This document shows, piece after piece, positions 21,731-33,940 of a DNA stretch of 64,000 nt. The notes under the pieces were generated by a model. The model searched no databases. It saw only the letters and a list, made by a program, of their open reading frames with translations, and was not told the DNA's origin. Every line of letters begins with the position of its first letter. The stretch's first letter is position 1. Position numbers and translations under genes: made by a program. Location of the stretch: positions 47,587 through 111,586 of the forward strand of contig JBBHKE010002748.1 in NCBI GenBank assembly GCA_037447655.1. Direction: 5' to 3'. The stretch comes from Zygnema cylindricum (taxonomy: Eukaryota > Streptophyta > Zygnematophyceae > Zygnematales > Zygnemataceae).

Positions 21731-23500
21731 ATAACGCTTGGGAAGTTTGTTTCCAAGAAATGATACTTCATAGGCTCGTCAGTCCCCTCGGTTTTTTGCC
21801 GTTCTCCATTTTTGAGAGAGTTCACAGCCATTTTGTGGAAATTGTTTATTTTGTAGATAGTGGTTAAAAAATTGTGGACATGGGATTATAGATATGTATA
21901 CTACGCATACAAACCATTTTTCGTATTAAATAAAATATTTTTTTTAGTTATAATTTTGTTCTTCTCAATTTCTGGGGGACTCTTAATGCCTTCTCCACCA
22001 TCAGTTTTGGATTGGAGTCCACCAAACGATGTTTCCATACAAATGGTTCTTACAGCTCCCCATGAACACGCAACTGATCACACATTCTAAACAGCATTCA
22101 CGGTATTCACACCAGACTTGCATAAAAAAAGAATGTGGACGCTGTGGGAAAGTCATCGTCACAACCTGACAGAACCGCTGATGCAGCATCTCCTGAGTTG
22201 CATCCTTGGGCAGTGTGACGCCATGCACGCGGCGTCCAAGCGGCCGTTCTTGAAGAAGCGCCAGCTGATCGTCCTCTCGCCAGAAACGGGGCTGCCTGCA
22301 GTCTGCGCGGCCACTCCAGCAGACGCCCGGCAGGCGGCACCGTACGCTGACACCGCCGAGGGGGAGTTGCAAGAGCACACAGCCATGGAAGGAGGCAACC
22401 ACTTACACTTGCACAAGACGATTGTCACACTAGGAACCTTTGTGAGGATACACACCCCTCCGTGAGCGTGTCTCCCCTCTTCACACGTTGCCCATTTTCT
22501 GATGCACAATGTCACAGAGTTGTTTGCTTTTTCCCACAAGATGTTTGAGGCGGTTGCAGCGAGCATGACAGTTTGAGACAACAACTCCTATTGATCTGCC
22601 ACGGAATCTTGGAGATTCTTTTCCACAATGACAATTATGGACCAGAATGGCCCACCAGTGGAGGGAGGGAGGGAGGGGGAGGGGGGAGGAGGGGGGGGAG
22701 GGGGGGGGAGAGGAGGGAGGGGGGGGGGGGGGGGAGGGGGGAGGGGGGGAACACCGGAATGGAATGAAAAGATCTGGCGACCAACTGGCCCAGGACCGGA
22801 AGGAATGGAAGGAACATCTTAGAATCCGAAATCGGGAAACGTGATGTGGTGTTTAAACCAATTAACTAAATTATGAACGAATGAACAAAGAAATTGTTAA
22901 TATTTCAGTGCGTACGTCATTTCCCACGAAACAAATGAATCGGACATTTTTGACTGCTAACATTCAATGTCGAATTTAATCCTACGGCAAATATCGTTGT
23001 AGGGATTCCGGAATGGTCACTTTGGCGTTTGTGGACGTCTGGCTCCACGGGGAGGGATAACATTTGGTCGTAGGAATTCCGAGGAGCGTACAGACAAGTG
23101 AAAGACTGACACGCGTCCACTCAGCAACCTTGTTGTACACAGGCCGTACAGAAAAGACATCGGCCGTAGTACCTTTTTGTACTTTACAGTTATGTGATTG
23201 GGTCGTACTGTAGTAGATAGGGGTTGTGAGGGGAAAGTAGAACTTAGCATATTTTTAGACAGTCACCTCTCTCTTTGAGAGCTTTGTATAAATTCGCATC
23301 TTTGCCACCTCATAACTTATCGGCTAGTTGGCCATTTTCAGTGATTCTTTTTGCTACGGACTCTGAGGAATTCAGGCTGCACGCATACGTGTAGTGAGAC
23401 TATCAATTTGTCCTCTTGGGCAGCAGTGATTGTGGCTAAAGTGGGTTAGTTAAAAGCTATCTAGAGGCTTCCTGAATTCTGTAGTCCAATAGAGGACACA
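21731..23500. other. 3' flank of PAO-like gene; GC-rich patch, G-rich tract, no supported gene
   Basis: AT-rich 3' flank to about 22.1 kb. A GC-rich patch follows (22.2-22.4 kb) with overlapping open frames on both strands that match no family I know. Then comes the G-rich tract at 22.66-22.75 kb and unique-looking sequence up to the copia relic. I see no convincing exon. Confidence 0.45.
22661..22751 (+). repeat. G-rich low-complexity tract, possible G-quadruplex
   Basis: Runs of three or more G separated by single A or AGG units for about 90 bases on the plus strand. Open frames across it are compositional. Confidence 0.85.
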
Positions 23501-23503
23501 AAA

Positions 23504-26010
23504 TTGCAAGTTATGGGCCCACCCTTTAGGGTGCCCACCTTCAATGGATCTGGGTTCATCTATTGGGAAGCCATGATGATGGGGGCTTTGTGCGAAAAAC
23601 GATATAGGGGTATTGTCAGTGAACAAGGCTGGAGCATAGGAGGCAGATGATAGGGATAGCAGTGTGCCCGAAAAAGGGAAAGAGAGGGAGACGCCTCTTA
23701 CTCCTATTTCTCCTATTACCACGGCACCCGGAGCGGCGACCGTGAAGACCGCGGAGAACGACACCCAAACGTGGGAAGACATCAACATGGCTGCCAAATA
23801 ATTCATTCTAAGACACCTTACTCAGGCTTTGGCAACCCCCCACTTTCACATTTACAAGGCCGAGGAATTGTGGGTGAGTTTGGTGGAAATCTATAGATCT
23901 GGTACTATTCAAAAGCTCCAATTGGCCGAACAAAAGTTAGGGAATTATACTTATAAAAGGGGAAAGATTTTAGACTATTGTAATGAGCTCTCTTGTTTGT
24001 ATATGGAGATGGAAAGTGTCCGGTAGACACGTACAATAAAGATGAAAGTTAACACTCTCATCATAAAGTTACCCGACGAGTATGAAAACATAGTGTACCG
24101 AGTACAAGAAATGACTGACAGTTCATGGAAGTGGAACACAGTTGTCCGGATGATACTTGTGCATGAGAACACAATTGAGATTAGGAGGGGGGGAAAGAGC
24201 ATCCAAGCTCCGGATGATTCTTGTGCAAGAGGAAAGCGATGGGGGAAAGATCCGAATAAACCATTCAAATGAGAGAGAGATCAGTCTAGAAGATCGAGAG
24301 CCCCAATGGGTCTTTGTCATTTTTTCAAAAAGCCAAGACACATTATAGCGGATTGTACCAAGGTATCGGAGCTGAGGTTTCAAGAGAACCGTAAAAGGGT
24401 TTCTTCCGGAGGGAAAAAGAAGGCACTTGTGGTCACAAAAGTGAAAGAAGAAATCGAGGACGAGTCCTCTAAGGAGGAAGATGGAGAGCATCTTCTTGAC
24501 AAGAGTCTAGAGGAGAAAGAGATCCCTCAGAAACAGTAGTGTGCTCTCGGAGCAATTCGGGAAGCTCCACAAGAAGGATGGATTGTCGACTTAGGTGCAT
24601 TCATGCATATGTGTCGTGATAAGCACCTCTTTACTAAGCTAAGGAAGATCCCTACTGTAAAGATAGAGTATGGGGCTGAGGGAGTGGTTACGATAGATCT
24701 AGTGGGGTCGGTAGATCTTAAAGTCTTAGTGGAGGGTAAGACTTCTATACTCACCTTCTTAGATGTACTCTACATTCCTCAGCTGAGTAAAAATCTTGTC
24801 TCTACGTTTGTGTTAGATGACAAAGAGTTTGATACCTTCACTAGAAAATGAGTCTTTACAGCTAAATATGGGGATGAAGTCTACTTCACGGCAGATAAGG
24901 GTAGCCAAGGAATGTTTAGGCTTATCGTGAGTAATGAAAAAAAGAATGCTTACAATGTTGGTGTTCCAAAGTTGATGATTTGGCATAAGCGGTTAGGGCA
25001 TGTGCATTTTGATAGGCTGAGGGAAATGAAAAAGCCTGGTATAGTATAATGTATTCAGTTTGGGGATAATAAAATGGTGGATGATTGTAGTGACTGTGCT
25101 CAAGGTAAAGCTCACAGACTCCCTTTTCCCAAAGCCGCCACATATAGGGGTGAGAAAGTACTAGATTTGGTCCACACGGATTTCTGAGTACCTGCAAAAG
25201 TACCTTCGGTCCGAGGGAAGAGGTTTATGTTGATAATAACTGATGACTGGTCTAGATACTGTAGATTCTATTTCCTAAAAACAATCCCTGAAACACCAAT
25301 TTACTTTAAAGACTATAAAGCTTGGAGTGAGAAGTTACATAGAACTCCCATTAAGAAAATAAAGAGTGATAACGGGGGGGAATATACCTCTAACCAGTTT
25401 GAGGAATATCTGATAGATGAGGGAGTTCAGCACCACAAAACTTAACCATATAACGCGAAACAAAATGGGGTAGTTGAGAGGTTGAACCGGACACTAGGAG
25501 AAAGTGTATGCAGTATGTTGGCCGACAAGAAAATAGGAAAGAGATTTTGGGCATAAGTCATGAACTGTGCCAACTACATTAAGAATAGAGTCCTTACCTC
25601 AGATGTAAAGGGAATGGCATCTTATGAGAGATGGGTGGGAAGGAAACCAGATATCTCTCACCTTAAAGTATTCGGTAGCCAAGTTTACAATCTTGACACG
25701 GATAGGAAAAACTGGAAACTAGAAGCTAAAGGAAAACTTGGATACTTTGTAGGATAAGATGAGGATGTCAAAGGATATACAGTCTACGACTTAGCAAAGA
25801 GAGATATCATTCTGGTCAAACACCTAGTTGTCATGGATGAAGGGAAGTCATTTGACCCCTTTAAATATACCAAGAAGATAAAAATTTGATTTGAGTGCGA
25901 AAGTGAGGGGAACTCGGTCGTTCCTGAAAAAAACATGAGTGAAATAGTGATTGCAGATTCAAGGGAGATCCAAGATACAAGAGATCCATAGAAAAACCTC
26001 ACATATTCTT
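23504..26010 (+). mobile_element. Ty1/copia retrotransposon relic: gag, protease, integrase
   Basis: The domains appear in copia order. A gag start (QVMGPPFRVPTFNGSG) is followed by a UBN2-like gag body (KAEELWVSLVEIYRSG, near 23.86 kb). A damaged zinc knuckle reads CHFFKKPRHIIADC, with the second Cys replaced by Phe. The protease region has WIVDLGAFMHM where DSG is expected. A pre-integrase segment (MIWHKRLGHVHFDRL) leads into the integrase core (LIITDDWSRYCRFYF, KSDNGGEYTSNQF, NGVVERLNRTLGE). Many stops and shifts interrupt it. The copy ends near 26.0 kb just before reverse transcriptase; that next part is what the minus-strand relic at 0.7-1.3 kb holds. No paired LTRs or target duplication found. 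Dead element. Confidence 0.9.
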
Positions 26011-26039
26011 ATGGACTTCGAGGAGATAGAAGAGGAGGA

Positions 26040-26534
26040 AATATAAAGAAAAATTTAGCGTCATTCATTCTAATTTAGTGCGAATAGACGTGGTAGATTA
26101 TGGTCCTCGTCTTTAAATAGTGTAATTTATTCTATTTAAGGTATCAATGTCAAAATTTTGGTGTGCCGATATAGAGTACAAAAGGCTAATAACGATTCAC
26201 GTTGTAGTGTCCGTACTATCCAACATTTTTGTATTATATACCACAAATTTTGCACTTATTCAGGTACGAGTAGTCGCGAAAAATTGAGTTTTGGTAAACT
26301 TTTTTTTTGTAAACGCGTATTGGGTACCGCGTAGCGTTGATATCAAATTTGTACAGATTTATTCTTTTTTACGAAAATTACATAGTATTTGTAAATGCCA
26401 TACTTGTCGTAACATTCGTGTAGATTTCGTTGTACGAAAAACAGTAAAGACATTTTACAAAAAATAGCCACTGCGTCATTTACCCGCGAGAAATTTTAAT
26501 TTGTTATAAACGGTCCTCATTTTAATGGGTATAA
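26040..26534. other. AT-rich spacer between two relics
   Basis: Contains a GATTCACGTTGTAG word near 26.2 kb, one of a dispersed set in this window. No gene. Confidence 0.4.
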
Positions 26535-28137
26535 CTAGAAAGAGGTAGATGCATCATGGGCCAAGGCTTTTTTTTCCAATGGCTTTCCGTTTGAACTACT
26601 CGATGACCCCTATATTAAGGTTGCATGAAGAACACCGAGGAGATAGAGGGGTCTTACAAGTTACATCACTGCAATACCATTAAAACCTGTCTCTTATTTG
26701 AGACGAAGGCGACGATCACTCGTGATTTGGCGAGCTACGTGGAGGGATGAAAGTCATTGGTGCCTTAATCACGTAACACAATTGGACAGCTGTTAATGAA
26801 ACGCCACTCTTCAAACATTATAGCTACCACCCACAAGGGTGACATGTTTCTCACGGAGGAAGACTATAGTGGGAAAATCAAAGATGTCGAATACGTTTGT
26901 AAGGTGTTGGAGAAGGGAGTTTTTGCGGTGAGGATCCAGCAAGTGGTGCTAGTTGTGACAGATTCTCCTACTGCAAACAAGGTTGTAGCCTCGATGCACG
27001 TGACTAAGTACCCCTCCATCACGTGGACGCCATGCTCTACGCTCGTATTAGATCTACTGTTGGAGGATTGGAGCGCATTAACATCTATTTAAAAACCTAT
27101 TTGAGAGGCAAAGAAAGTTTTGAAAAATCATCACAGGAGTGCAACCGTGTTTAACAAAATGTCTCTACTTAGGCTTTTTAAACCTGGAGAGACTTGTTTT
27201 GCAAAAAAAATCATCATGTTGCAAAGGTTTTTACATGTGAAGGTAATTTTGGAGATCTTAATGTTTGGTGATGTTTATAAGCAGTGAATAAGCAAGTCTA
27301 CATACACGTTTGAGGGTGCTAAGATTAAAGGCCACATTTTGGGCGGAGTTTAGATGAGAGTGACAAAGGTTGTGACAATTTCAGAGTTTGTGGTGCTCTT
27401 AATGAAAAAGTGGGAAAAAGGGTCCCCAAATTTGGGGAAGGTTTATTATGGTTTTTAGAATATTGGGCAGTTCTTACATGAGTTATCCAGCAATGGAGGA
27501 GAAAAAAAATCCGAAGGCCGACTATTTTAGGAGGAGCTAAAAACATCTTCGATGGTCAGATGGGAGATGGCACGTAGCCTCATGTATGTTGTCGCATTTG
27601 TACTTGATCCTGAGAACCAAAGTGAAGCCTATGGGCAACATTCAAATGTGAAAGTAATGAAAGGTTTTCAGCTAATGCTCGAGAAGATGTTACTAAATAT
27701 GGAGGACCAAGGTGAGGCCCATATTGAGCTTTATAATTACATAGGTTTTGATGGTGTCCTTAAGAGGGAGGAAACAAAGGCTTGTGCTAGTAAGATGTCA
27801 AGGTGGAAGTGGTGGCTTTGGGGTTGTCACCCCTACCTTGCAGAAGGTAGTAATTAGGATCCTCGCTCAATGCGAAGTTTGCGAGCTTATGTGGGAGGAA
27901 TTGGTGAACCTATGACCATATTCACTATAAGAAAAAGACCATATTCACTATAAGAAAAGGAATAGGCTTACAGCTAAAAGAGCCAAAGATTCGGTATGTG
28001 TCTTCAACAATCTCATATTATTACAAAACACAAGAGATGTTAGTTATGAAGAGGAGGTGATAGCATGGGAGGAAGAGAAAGGGGAGGTAGGAGAAGAGGA
28101 GTTTGATGACGACATGTTTGACCTAGACTTAGAGTAA
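26535..28137 (+). mobile_element. hAT-family transposase relic (DUF659 and C-terminal dimerisation region)
   Basis: Starts with EVDASWAKAFFSNGFPFELL, typical of plant DUF659 proteins. An RNase H-like segment (26.8-27.09 kb) follows with IKDVEYVCKVLEKGV, VVTDSPTANKVVASM and TWTPCSTLVLDLLLED. The middle is eroded. From 27.55 kb a segment with AFVLDPENQ, VMKGFQLMLEKML and RWKWWLWGCHP resembles the region before the hAT dimerisation domain. The final part (27.95-28.14 kb) has RNRLTAKRAKDSVCVFNNL and an acidic C-terminus (EEFDDDMFDLDLE). Stops, shifts and a 23-bp tandem duplication at 27914-27959 show it is dead. No terminal inverted repeats located. Confidence 0.85.
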
Positions 28138-28147
28138 ATAGAAAAGA

Positions 28148-28149
<2 letters not shown>

Positions 28150-28222
<73 letters not shown>
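28150..28222. repeat. (TA)n microsatellite
   Basis: About 73 bases of uninterrupted TA. Confidence 0.98.
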
Positions 28223-28226
<4 letters not shown>

Positions 28227-28312
28227 CAGCGTGCAATGAGCTGACATAATTTTAATGTGAAAATTAAACCATTTTTCCCAATTAATACAACGTTGGTTTT
28301 TTTTGCTTCTAT

Positions 28313-28516
28313 GTGAATTTGTATATTTTGATTGTGGACATGTTTTTCCAAACCCATGTTGTACCAATGATGAGGCAACCTGGTCGCTGGTTTAACAATG
28401 TAATAGGGCTCGGCGTGAATTTGTATATTTTGATTGTGGACATGTTTTTCCAAACCCATGTTGTACCAATGATGAGGCAACCTGGTCGCTGGTTTAACAA
28501 TGTAATAGGGCTCGGC
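28313..28516 (+). repeat. Perfect 102-bp tandem duplication
   Basis: The units at 28313-28414 and 28415-28516 appear identical. Because 102 is a multiple of three, an open frame across them repeats the same 34 residues, but nothing else suggests that this is coding. Confidence 0.9.
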
Positions 28517-31100
28517 GCAGTGAGGTGCAGGTGTAGCTCGGTGCCGGTTAACGGACGTCGGTGAAGCTCAAGGTAGTATGGTCGCTGGTTCACCTAGTTG
28601 CTTGTTTAGGGACGAGGGTGTCTCTCCGCTGGTTAAGCGGCGAGGTTGCCTCACCGATGGTTTTTTCACTTTTAAATATTTTAGGTTTTTGAGCATTTCA
28701 ATTTGAAAAGTCAAAATATGTTACTTATTTTATCACTTTTTCAAAATCGTTTGATGCATACGTTAATATGCGCACACGGACATCTATGCCGACTAGCAAT
28801 TCAGGAGCGTGCAACGACCCCGCAGAATTTCAGGATTTCAAATTTTGAAAAAAAAATGTCGGATTCGGGTATCTGGAATTTTGACTTTTGTGACATTTGA
28901 CAACACTAGACCGTGAATCTCCAATAGAGTTAAGAAATAATTAGTGTAAAGAAACAATTAGTGTTATTAACTCTATTTTGGGTTCAAGGGCCATATGCCT
29001 ATAAAAATTAACGCTAATTTATACCCTTAACACTAATTTGGATATACATTCTCATATTGTAGCGGCGACAACACATGTGAGAATAGGTACTTGCGATTTT
29101 CCCTCGTCTTTATGACTGGGAATCAAATCTCAGTGCGCTTTTCCCTAAAAACGCACTCAATTTCACGTGTTGACTCCTTTATCTGACACTTATTTTTTTT
29201 GTACGTCTGTAAGAAATAATCAACATTTTTAGTAGGGACAGACACATTTCTTACATTACATTATTTAGAAATAGTCGAAATTAGAGTAATTAATGCTAAT
29301 TTAACAGTACCTGCATTAAAGTAAGGAAAAATTAGGTTTGAGGTCAACATTTGGGGGCGCCGAATTAGGGTTATTAAAACTAATAGGGATTCACGATATT
29401 CTGTAGTCAACAAGATTACATTCAACGACAACCTGTGACATAGACCACAAAGCAAGTTGTACGAACTAAAAAGCATTGTACGGTCGTCCAAAGATCGAAC
29501 AATAAAACTGAGATGTACAAAAAATTGAACTTTGGGAAAGGTATGTTAACATCATAAGAAAGCTATGACGTCGGATAATTTTCAACTGTTTTAGCGTAAC
29601 TTGTTGTAACGAGCGTCCCAACTATTTATTTTTAACAAGGAATACAATAAACACCCCTTAAAGTTGAGATTCTTTTGCCCAGCACAAGGTTCAGTAATTC
29701 CGGTTTTTCTTGTTTTAGTGTTGAACTTCAATACTTCCTAAGTTTAAGTCGTCGACTTGCAAGTTTCGGAAATGTTGGTACGGTGCATTATGGATTGCTA
29801 TTAGCGTTCATAACAATAATTTATTGTGGTTTTTTTGGCCCCTCGACACAAAATTTGAGGGAATCTAATTTGGTTTATGAAACTTGGTAGTTGGACAAAA
29901 ACTGTCCTCGTCACATAAAATAGTCTTAACAATACTACACTAAACTTGGGGCTCTATATTTATCAGCGCTAATTGTTACGGTGACTATTTGAATTCTGAA
30001 CCTCAACATGATGACCTCGTGATGATAAAAAAATTAAACATAAGTTCAAAACCTTTCGCATGTGCTTCGAAGAGATTTTGACATGCATGAAGGGTTTTAC
30101 CTATTGTGCTCAACGCAACTATGTTTTTTCTTTGTTGTTGTTGTTGTTGTTGTTGTCTCGTTGCTACCCCTTGATTGTTTTTTTTTCTTCTGTGGTCCAT
30201 GAGGAACATATCTCCATGTAATCTGTGTCTCGATGAGATTTTCGTCATTCTTTTTGTGATATTTTTGACCTAACATATCAAGATAGTGGGAAAAAAAAAC
30301 AGGAGAGTGGTGCATGGTCGAAATTTAACAAGGCAGATTCAAATAAAAAGTTTGATAATGTAATGTACTGTTGATGTGAGGTTACATGACATACTACAAT
30401 TGTAATGCCCAGTTTTAGCGAAAGCAACAATAGCTGAACATGTTAACTTGCTCATTTTTTTTATTCTCAAGTTGCTTTGTGTGTAGAATTGATGTGACAC
30501 AAGCAATTTCCAGAGTCACGTGTCAGCGAGAACAAAAACTGGAAATTATCATTGGAATCCCCACCCTTGGTAACGAAGTAATTTGGCATCAAACCGTTGC
30601 TGCCAGTTCACCATCATCTTTATCTTTTCTTATCCGCACTGGTGGCCTCGCACTACATATGTATCCGACAAAGCCGTACATATGAGTACACTTGTTGTGT
30701 CTCCGCATGTAGCGATTCCAATTGCTCTCGCATATTTGAACTATTGACATAATCAGTTTTCTAAGTAATTCTCTTAATTTCCTCCCGCCAATACCGGCAT
30801 ACACAATTCATGGCGTTCCTTCATTGAAGTACATTGACTTGGCCGTTAGAGCATGAATGGTACAGAGGTTCACCGTACATAAAGTACAGTGGCCGCAGAA
30901 GTGTACGAAGTGCTCGATATACCCTTCAATCATAGATGTCTCATGCGCATAAAACGCACGCATGAAACGCCAAAAAAATAACTAATATGCGCATGAAACA
31001 AAGTTCAATTTTTTTTTAAATGCGTTGATCGACTTTGACTCCATACTAAAAATAAAAAATAAAAAATAGTTTAACATTTAATCGATAACGAAAAGTACGA
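28517..31100. other. Intergenic, AT-rich, no gene
   Basis: Includes words of the TTAGAGTTA/TTAACGCTAA type and GATTCACG ends (28.9-29.4 kb), and a (TTG)n run at 30129-30157. No coding signature recognised. Confidence 0.5.
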
Positions 31101-31195
31101 TGACAACTTAATCAAAATTTCAAAAGTTCTAAACGAAAACCAACGACGACACCTCTCTTCGCTGGACGCTGAACCTGCAACCAGCGATCAGACTG

Positions 31196-31335
31196 TCACG
31201 TCGCCAGCGACCAGAGACTGCCTTGGCGCTGGACTTGTCGCCAGCGCCGAGGCAGCGCGCAGGCGCCTTCCCGGCGCCGTGTCGGCGCCAAGTCAGCGCC
31301 GACGCCCTCCCTGCGCCATGCCGGCGCTTTTACAA
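31196..31335. repeat. GGCGCC-rich GC island
   Basis: GGCGCC/GCGCC/GGCGC words recur every 10-15 bases in an otherwise AT-rich region, giving a degenerate minisatellite. A second patch with the same word lies at 63.0 kb. Confidence 0.7.
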
Positions 31336-31848
31336 CATGTCAACATTCACAGATTTACAATTGAAGCAAAAAATAACCATTTTTGAATGTCAACATTAAA
31401 TAATGACCATTTTTGTATTTCAAATTGGATAATGACAAAATCATAATTGAAAAAAAAAATCCAATATATTTCTTTGGAGCCTTAACATGCTCCCACTTTG
31501 CTCCTCGAGGCCTAAACATGGCTGCCTGTGAAGAAGGTTCGTGGAAGCTTCAAGTGTGGCTTCAATCGAGCCTTCAATGGCGGATTCAATGGAGGCTTCG
31601 TTGTAATGATGAACCGTACAAATTTCTTTCAAACTTCGCGCGCGAAAATAAAATGTCTCTTTTTCGAAATCTCCGTACATAATATCCGTACGTTTCATCC
31701 GTACTAAAAGTATGCGCATTTAACGAAAGATTCAAAATCTAGAAAAAATAACGAAATTTCGTGAAAATGTCAAAATGCGTACGAATGAGACATGTATGCC
31801 TTCAATACGAGGGTCGCTGTTCGACAATGTCTTGTGGTCGCCCTAGCC

Positions 31849-31890
31849 GTACCGCACTGTACCGCACTGTACCGTTCCGTACCGCGGCCA
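31849..31890. repeat. 10-bp tandem GTACCG array
   Basis: GTACCG starts at 31849, 31859, 31869 and 31879, exactly 10 bases apart. The first two units read ACCGCACTGT. Confidence 0.9.
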
Positions 31891-32415
31891 GGGAACCAAC
31901 CGGGAGCAGAAGCGGAGCCGCAGGCAGGCCTCGCCCCGCACCGGAAAGAAGCCGCCCCCCACACGGCACCGACCAGCCAGCCAACCGGCAGCTCCAAGAC
32001 CTCTCATGCGCAGCAGCCAGGAAGATAACGAAACAAAGGGAAGGCAAGACAACACGGCTGACGTCATCAGCTTTCACAACCACGGGTCCCCAAACCGCCC
32101 ACACGTGCTGAGAATCGCAGCAGAGACGCCGCGTTTTGCACTATTGGGAAATTACACAAAAGCACAGTTACAGAAAATCCTACGGCAGTAAACCAAAGAC
32201 TGCTCTAACCTGTCTCTGCATCTATCTCTCTCCCTGCATCTCCCTCCCTCCCTCCCTCCCTACGGGACACATCTATATACATCTCCTATGTACACTTTGG
32301 ACAGAAAAACCCAAAAAAGAAAGAAAGAAAAAACAGCCGCCCTGTTCCCGGCCCCCTACTACGTGTACTCCTCCAACCCCCCTTCACAGCCACACTCTCC
32401 TGCAGCCCACATTCT

Positions 32416-32425
32416 GCCACGTGGC
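32416..32425. promoter_or_regulatory. Perfect G-box palindrome GCCACGTGGC (1 of 3)
   Basis: Ten-base palindrome around CACGTG, the bZIP/bHLH binding core in plants. Identical copies are at 32923-32932 and 32988-32997. Confidence 0.45.
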
Positions 32426-32922
32426 ACCTGGCATCGCATCTTCTTCCATTTGCCCCTCCTTCTCCCCCATGTCCTCCTCCGTCCTGGAAGCTTCCCTCTG
32501 CCTCCAAACCACTCTCCCTCCAGCTTCCGACTGCATGGCTTCCAGGCAGCCGCCACCTGGCTCCCCTGTCCGTACAGCACCCTCACTCTCTCTCCCCCCC
32601 TCCCCCGACTCTCCCACCTCCTCCACCTGTCCTTCTATCGGCCAATCCTCATCCAGTGGTGAATCTAGCAGCCAATCAGAAACCAGCATTTCCTCTCCCT
32701 CTCCCTCTCCCTCTCCCTCCTCCTCTTCCCCCTCCATCCAATCCGTACATTCCGCCCATCCGGTGGAACAAAAGCACTGGAGCTCCCCCCCCCACCTCTC
32801 CCCCTCCCCCCGGCTTCTCGCACGCCCCCGTGGCCGCGCCCCCCGTCTCGCCCTCTCTCCAAGCCCACTCTTCTCCAATGGCGGCGCCTCCCGGAGGCGA
32901 GCCCAGAAGGTCTTCCCAAGAT

Positions 32923-32932
32923 GCCACGTGGC
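32923..32932. promoter_or_regulatory. Perfect G-box palindrome GCCACGTGGC (2 of 3)
   Basis: Identical to the copies at 32416 and 32988. It lies 65 bases from the third copy. Confidence 0.45.
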
Positions 32933-32987
32933 AGTTATCGTAAATGTTTCCGCAGGAGAAAATGGGATAATTGGGGCGTTCCGCGGC

Positions 32988-32997
32988 GCCACGTGGC
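32988..32997. promoter_or_regulatory. Perfect G-box palindrome GCCACGTGGC (3 of 3)
   Basis: Identical to the copies at 32416 and 32923. Which gene, if any, these sites serve is not visible. Confidence 0.45.
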
Positions 32998-33940
32998 GAC
33001 CAGAGAGGCTGCTCGGAGAGAGGCCGGGAGTACTTCGCAATGAGGTCGCTCATGTGGGCGGACGATTCTGTACGGCGAAAGTACGGGTTGTACGGACTGA
33101 GCGGGGCAAATGATTTGTACGGAATGAGGGAGATGTCGTGGAGGTCGGAAACGGTGCTGCTGTACGGACCCATAGGGAAATGGTACGGTTCCATAAAGAA
33201 CAGGGAAGGGGAGGAGAGACAGAGAGGGAGGGAGAGAGCGTGTGTGTGTGTGTGTCTGTATGTGTGTGAGAGAGAGAGAGGTAGAGAGAAGAGAGGGAGG
33301 GAGGGGGGGAGGGAAGGCGGGAGTTAGAAGGTATGAGAAGGAAAAGAAAGAAAAAGCTGGAAGAGGGACAGAGAGAGAGCGAGATAAAGAGGTGGAAGTT
33401 CAGATAATGAAGGCGAAAACGGATGAGCAGTCGGCGAGATGGACCGGAAGGAGATTTTCTGACTTTGGGGGTCGGATACGTACGGAATGGGTAGATCCGT
33501 ACGGTTTAGGCGGTGGCCGGTGGGAGTCGCTGGTCGCGGGATGCGTCCCAGCCGTACGGCCTATCGCTGCAGGGGCATGGCCTGGTCGGCGGCACACGGC
33601 GAGGCAGACTCGGGCAACTGGCAGGCGCCACGTCAGAGGCATGGATGCGTCACCCGTGGAATGCACGCCAACAGAGGCACTTCAGGGCTGCCACGCGGAG
33701 GCTTCGTTATTGGTACAAGCTCAGCGGGTAATGCGGAGCGAATGATTAAGTTTTGTGACGCGAATGCATGGCTGGAGAGCTGTACGGCTAATGACGTGGA
33801 AAGGTGCAGATTGGTCGAAGAAGGATGTCTGCTTCTTTCCGCCACGTTGTTCGGCAGACGAACCCGGCCTTTAATGCCGGGAGGAAGGTTGTGGCGTCAC
33901 GACAAGGTCTTGCACGGAAGGTGGCTAGATTGATAGCTGG

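Larger units (their letters stand above)
32136..33940. other. GC-rich island with polypyrimidine-to-polypurine switch and a doubtful low-complexity ORF
   Basis: GC content rises sharply here. On the plus strand the left half (32.2-32.85 kb) is C/T-rich and the right half (33.19-33.40 kb) is G/A-rich with GT and GA runs. A plus-strand open frame at 32136-33113 (Ser/Pro-rich, 325 codons) overlaps open frames in four other frames. This is what base composition alone would give, and I recognise no domain. It could still hold a first exon starting near 32470 (MSSSVLEASLCLQTT). The three G-box palindromes suggest promoter-like DNA. Gene status unproven. Confidence 0.3.

Noticed and set aside
22118-22584. 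Overlapping 115- and 141-codon frames on opposite strands downstream of PAO
   Set aside because: GC-rich patch with open frames on both strands and no domain; likely compositional.
32384-33040. 218-codon minus-strand frame in the GC-rich island
   Set aside because: Glu/Gly-rich complement of a Ser/Pro-rich frame; mirror-image low complexity on both strands points to base composition, not a gene.
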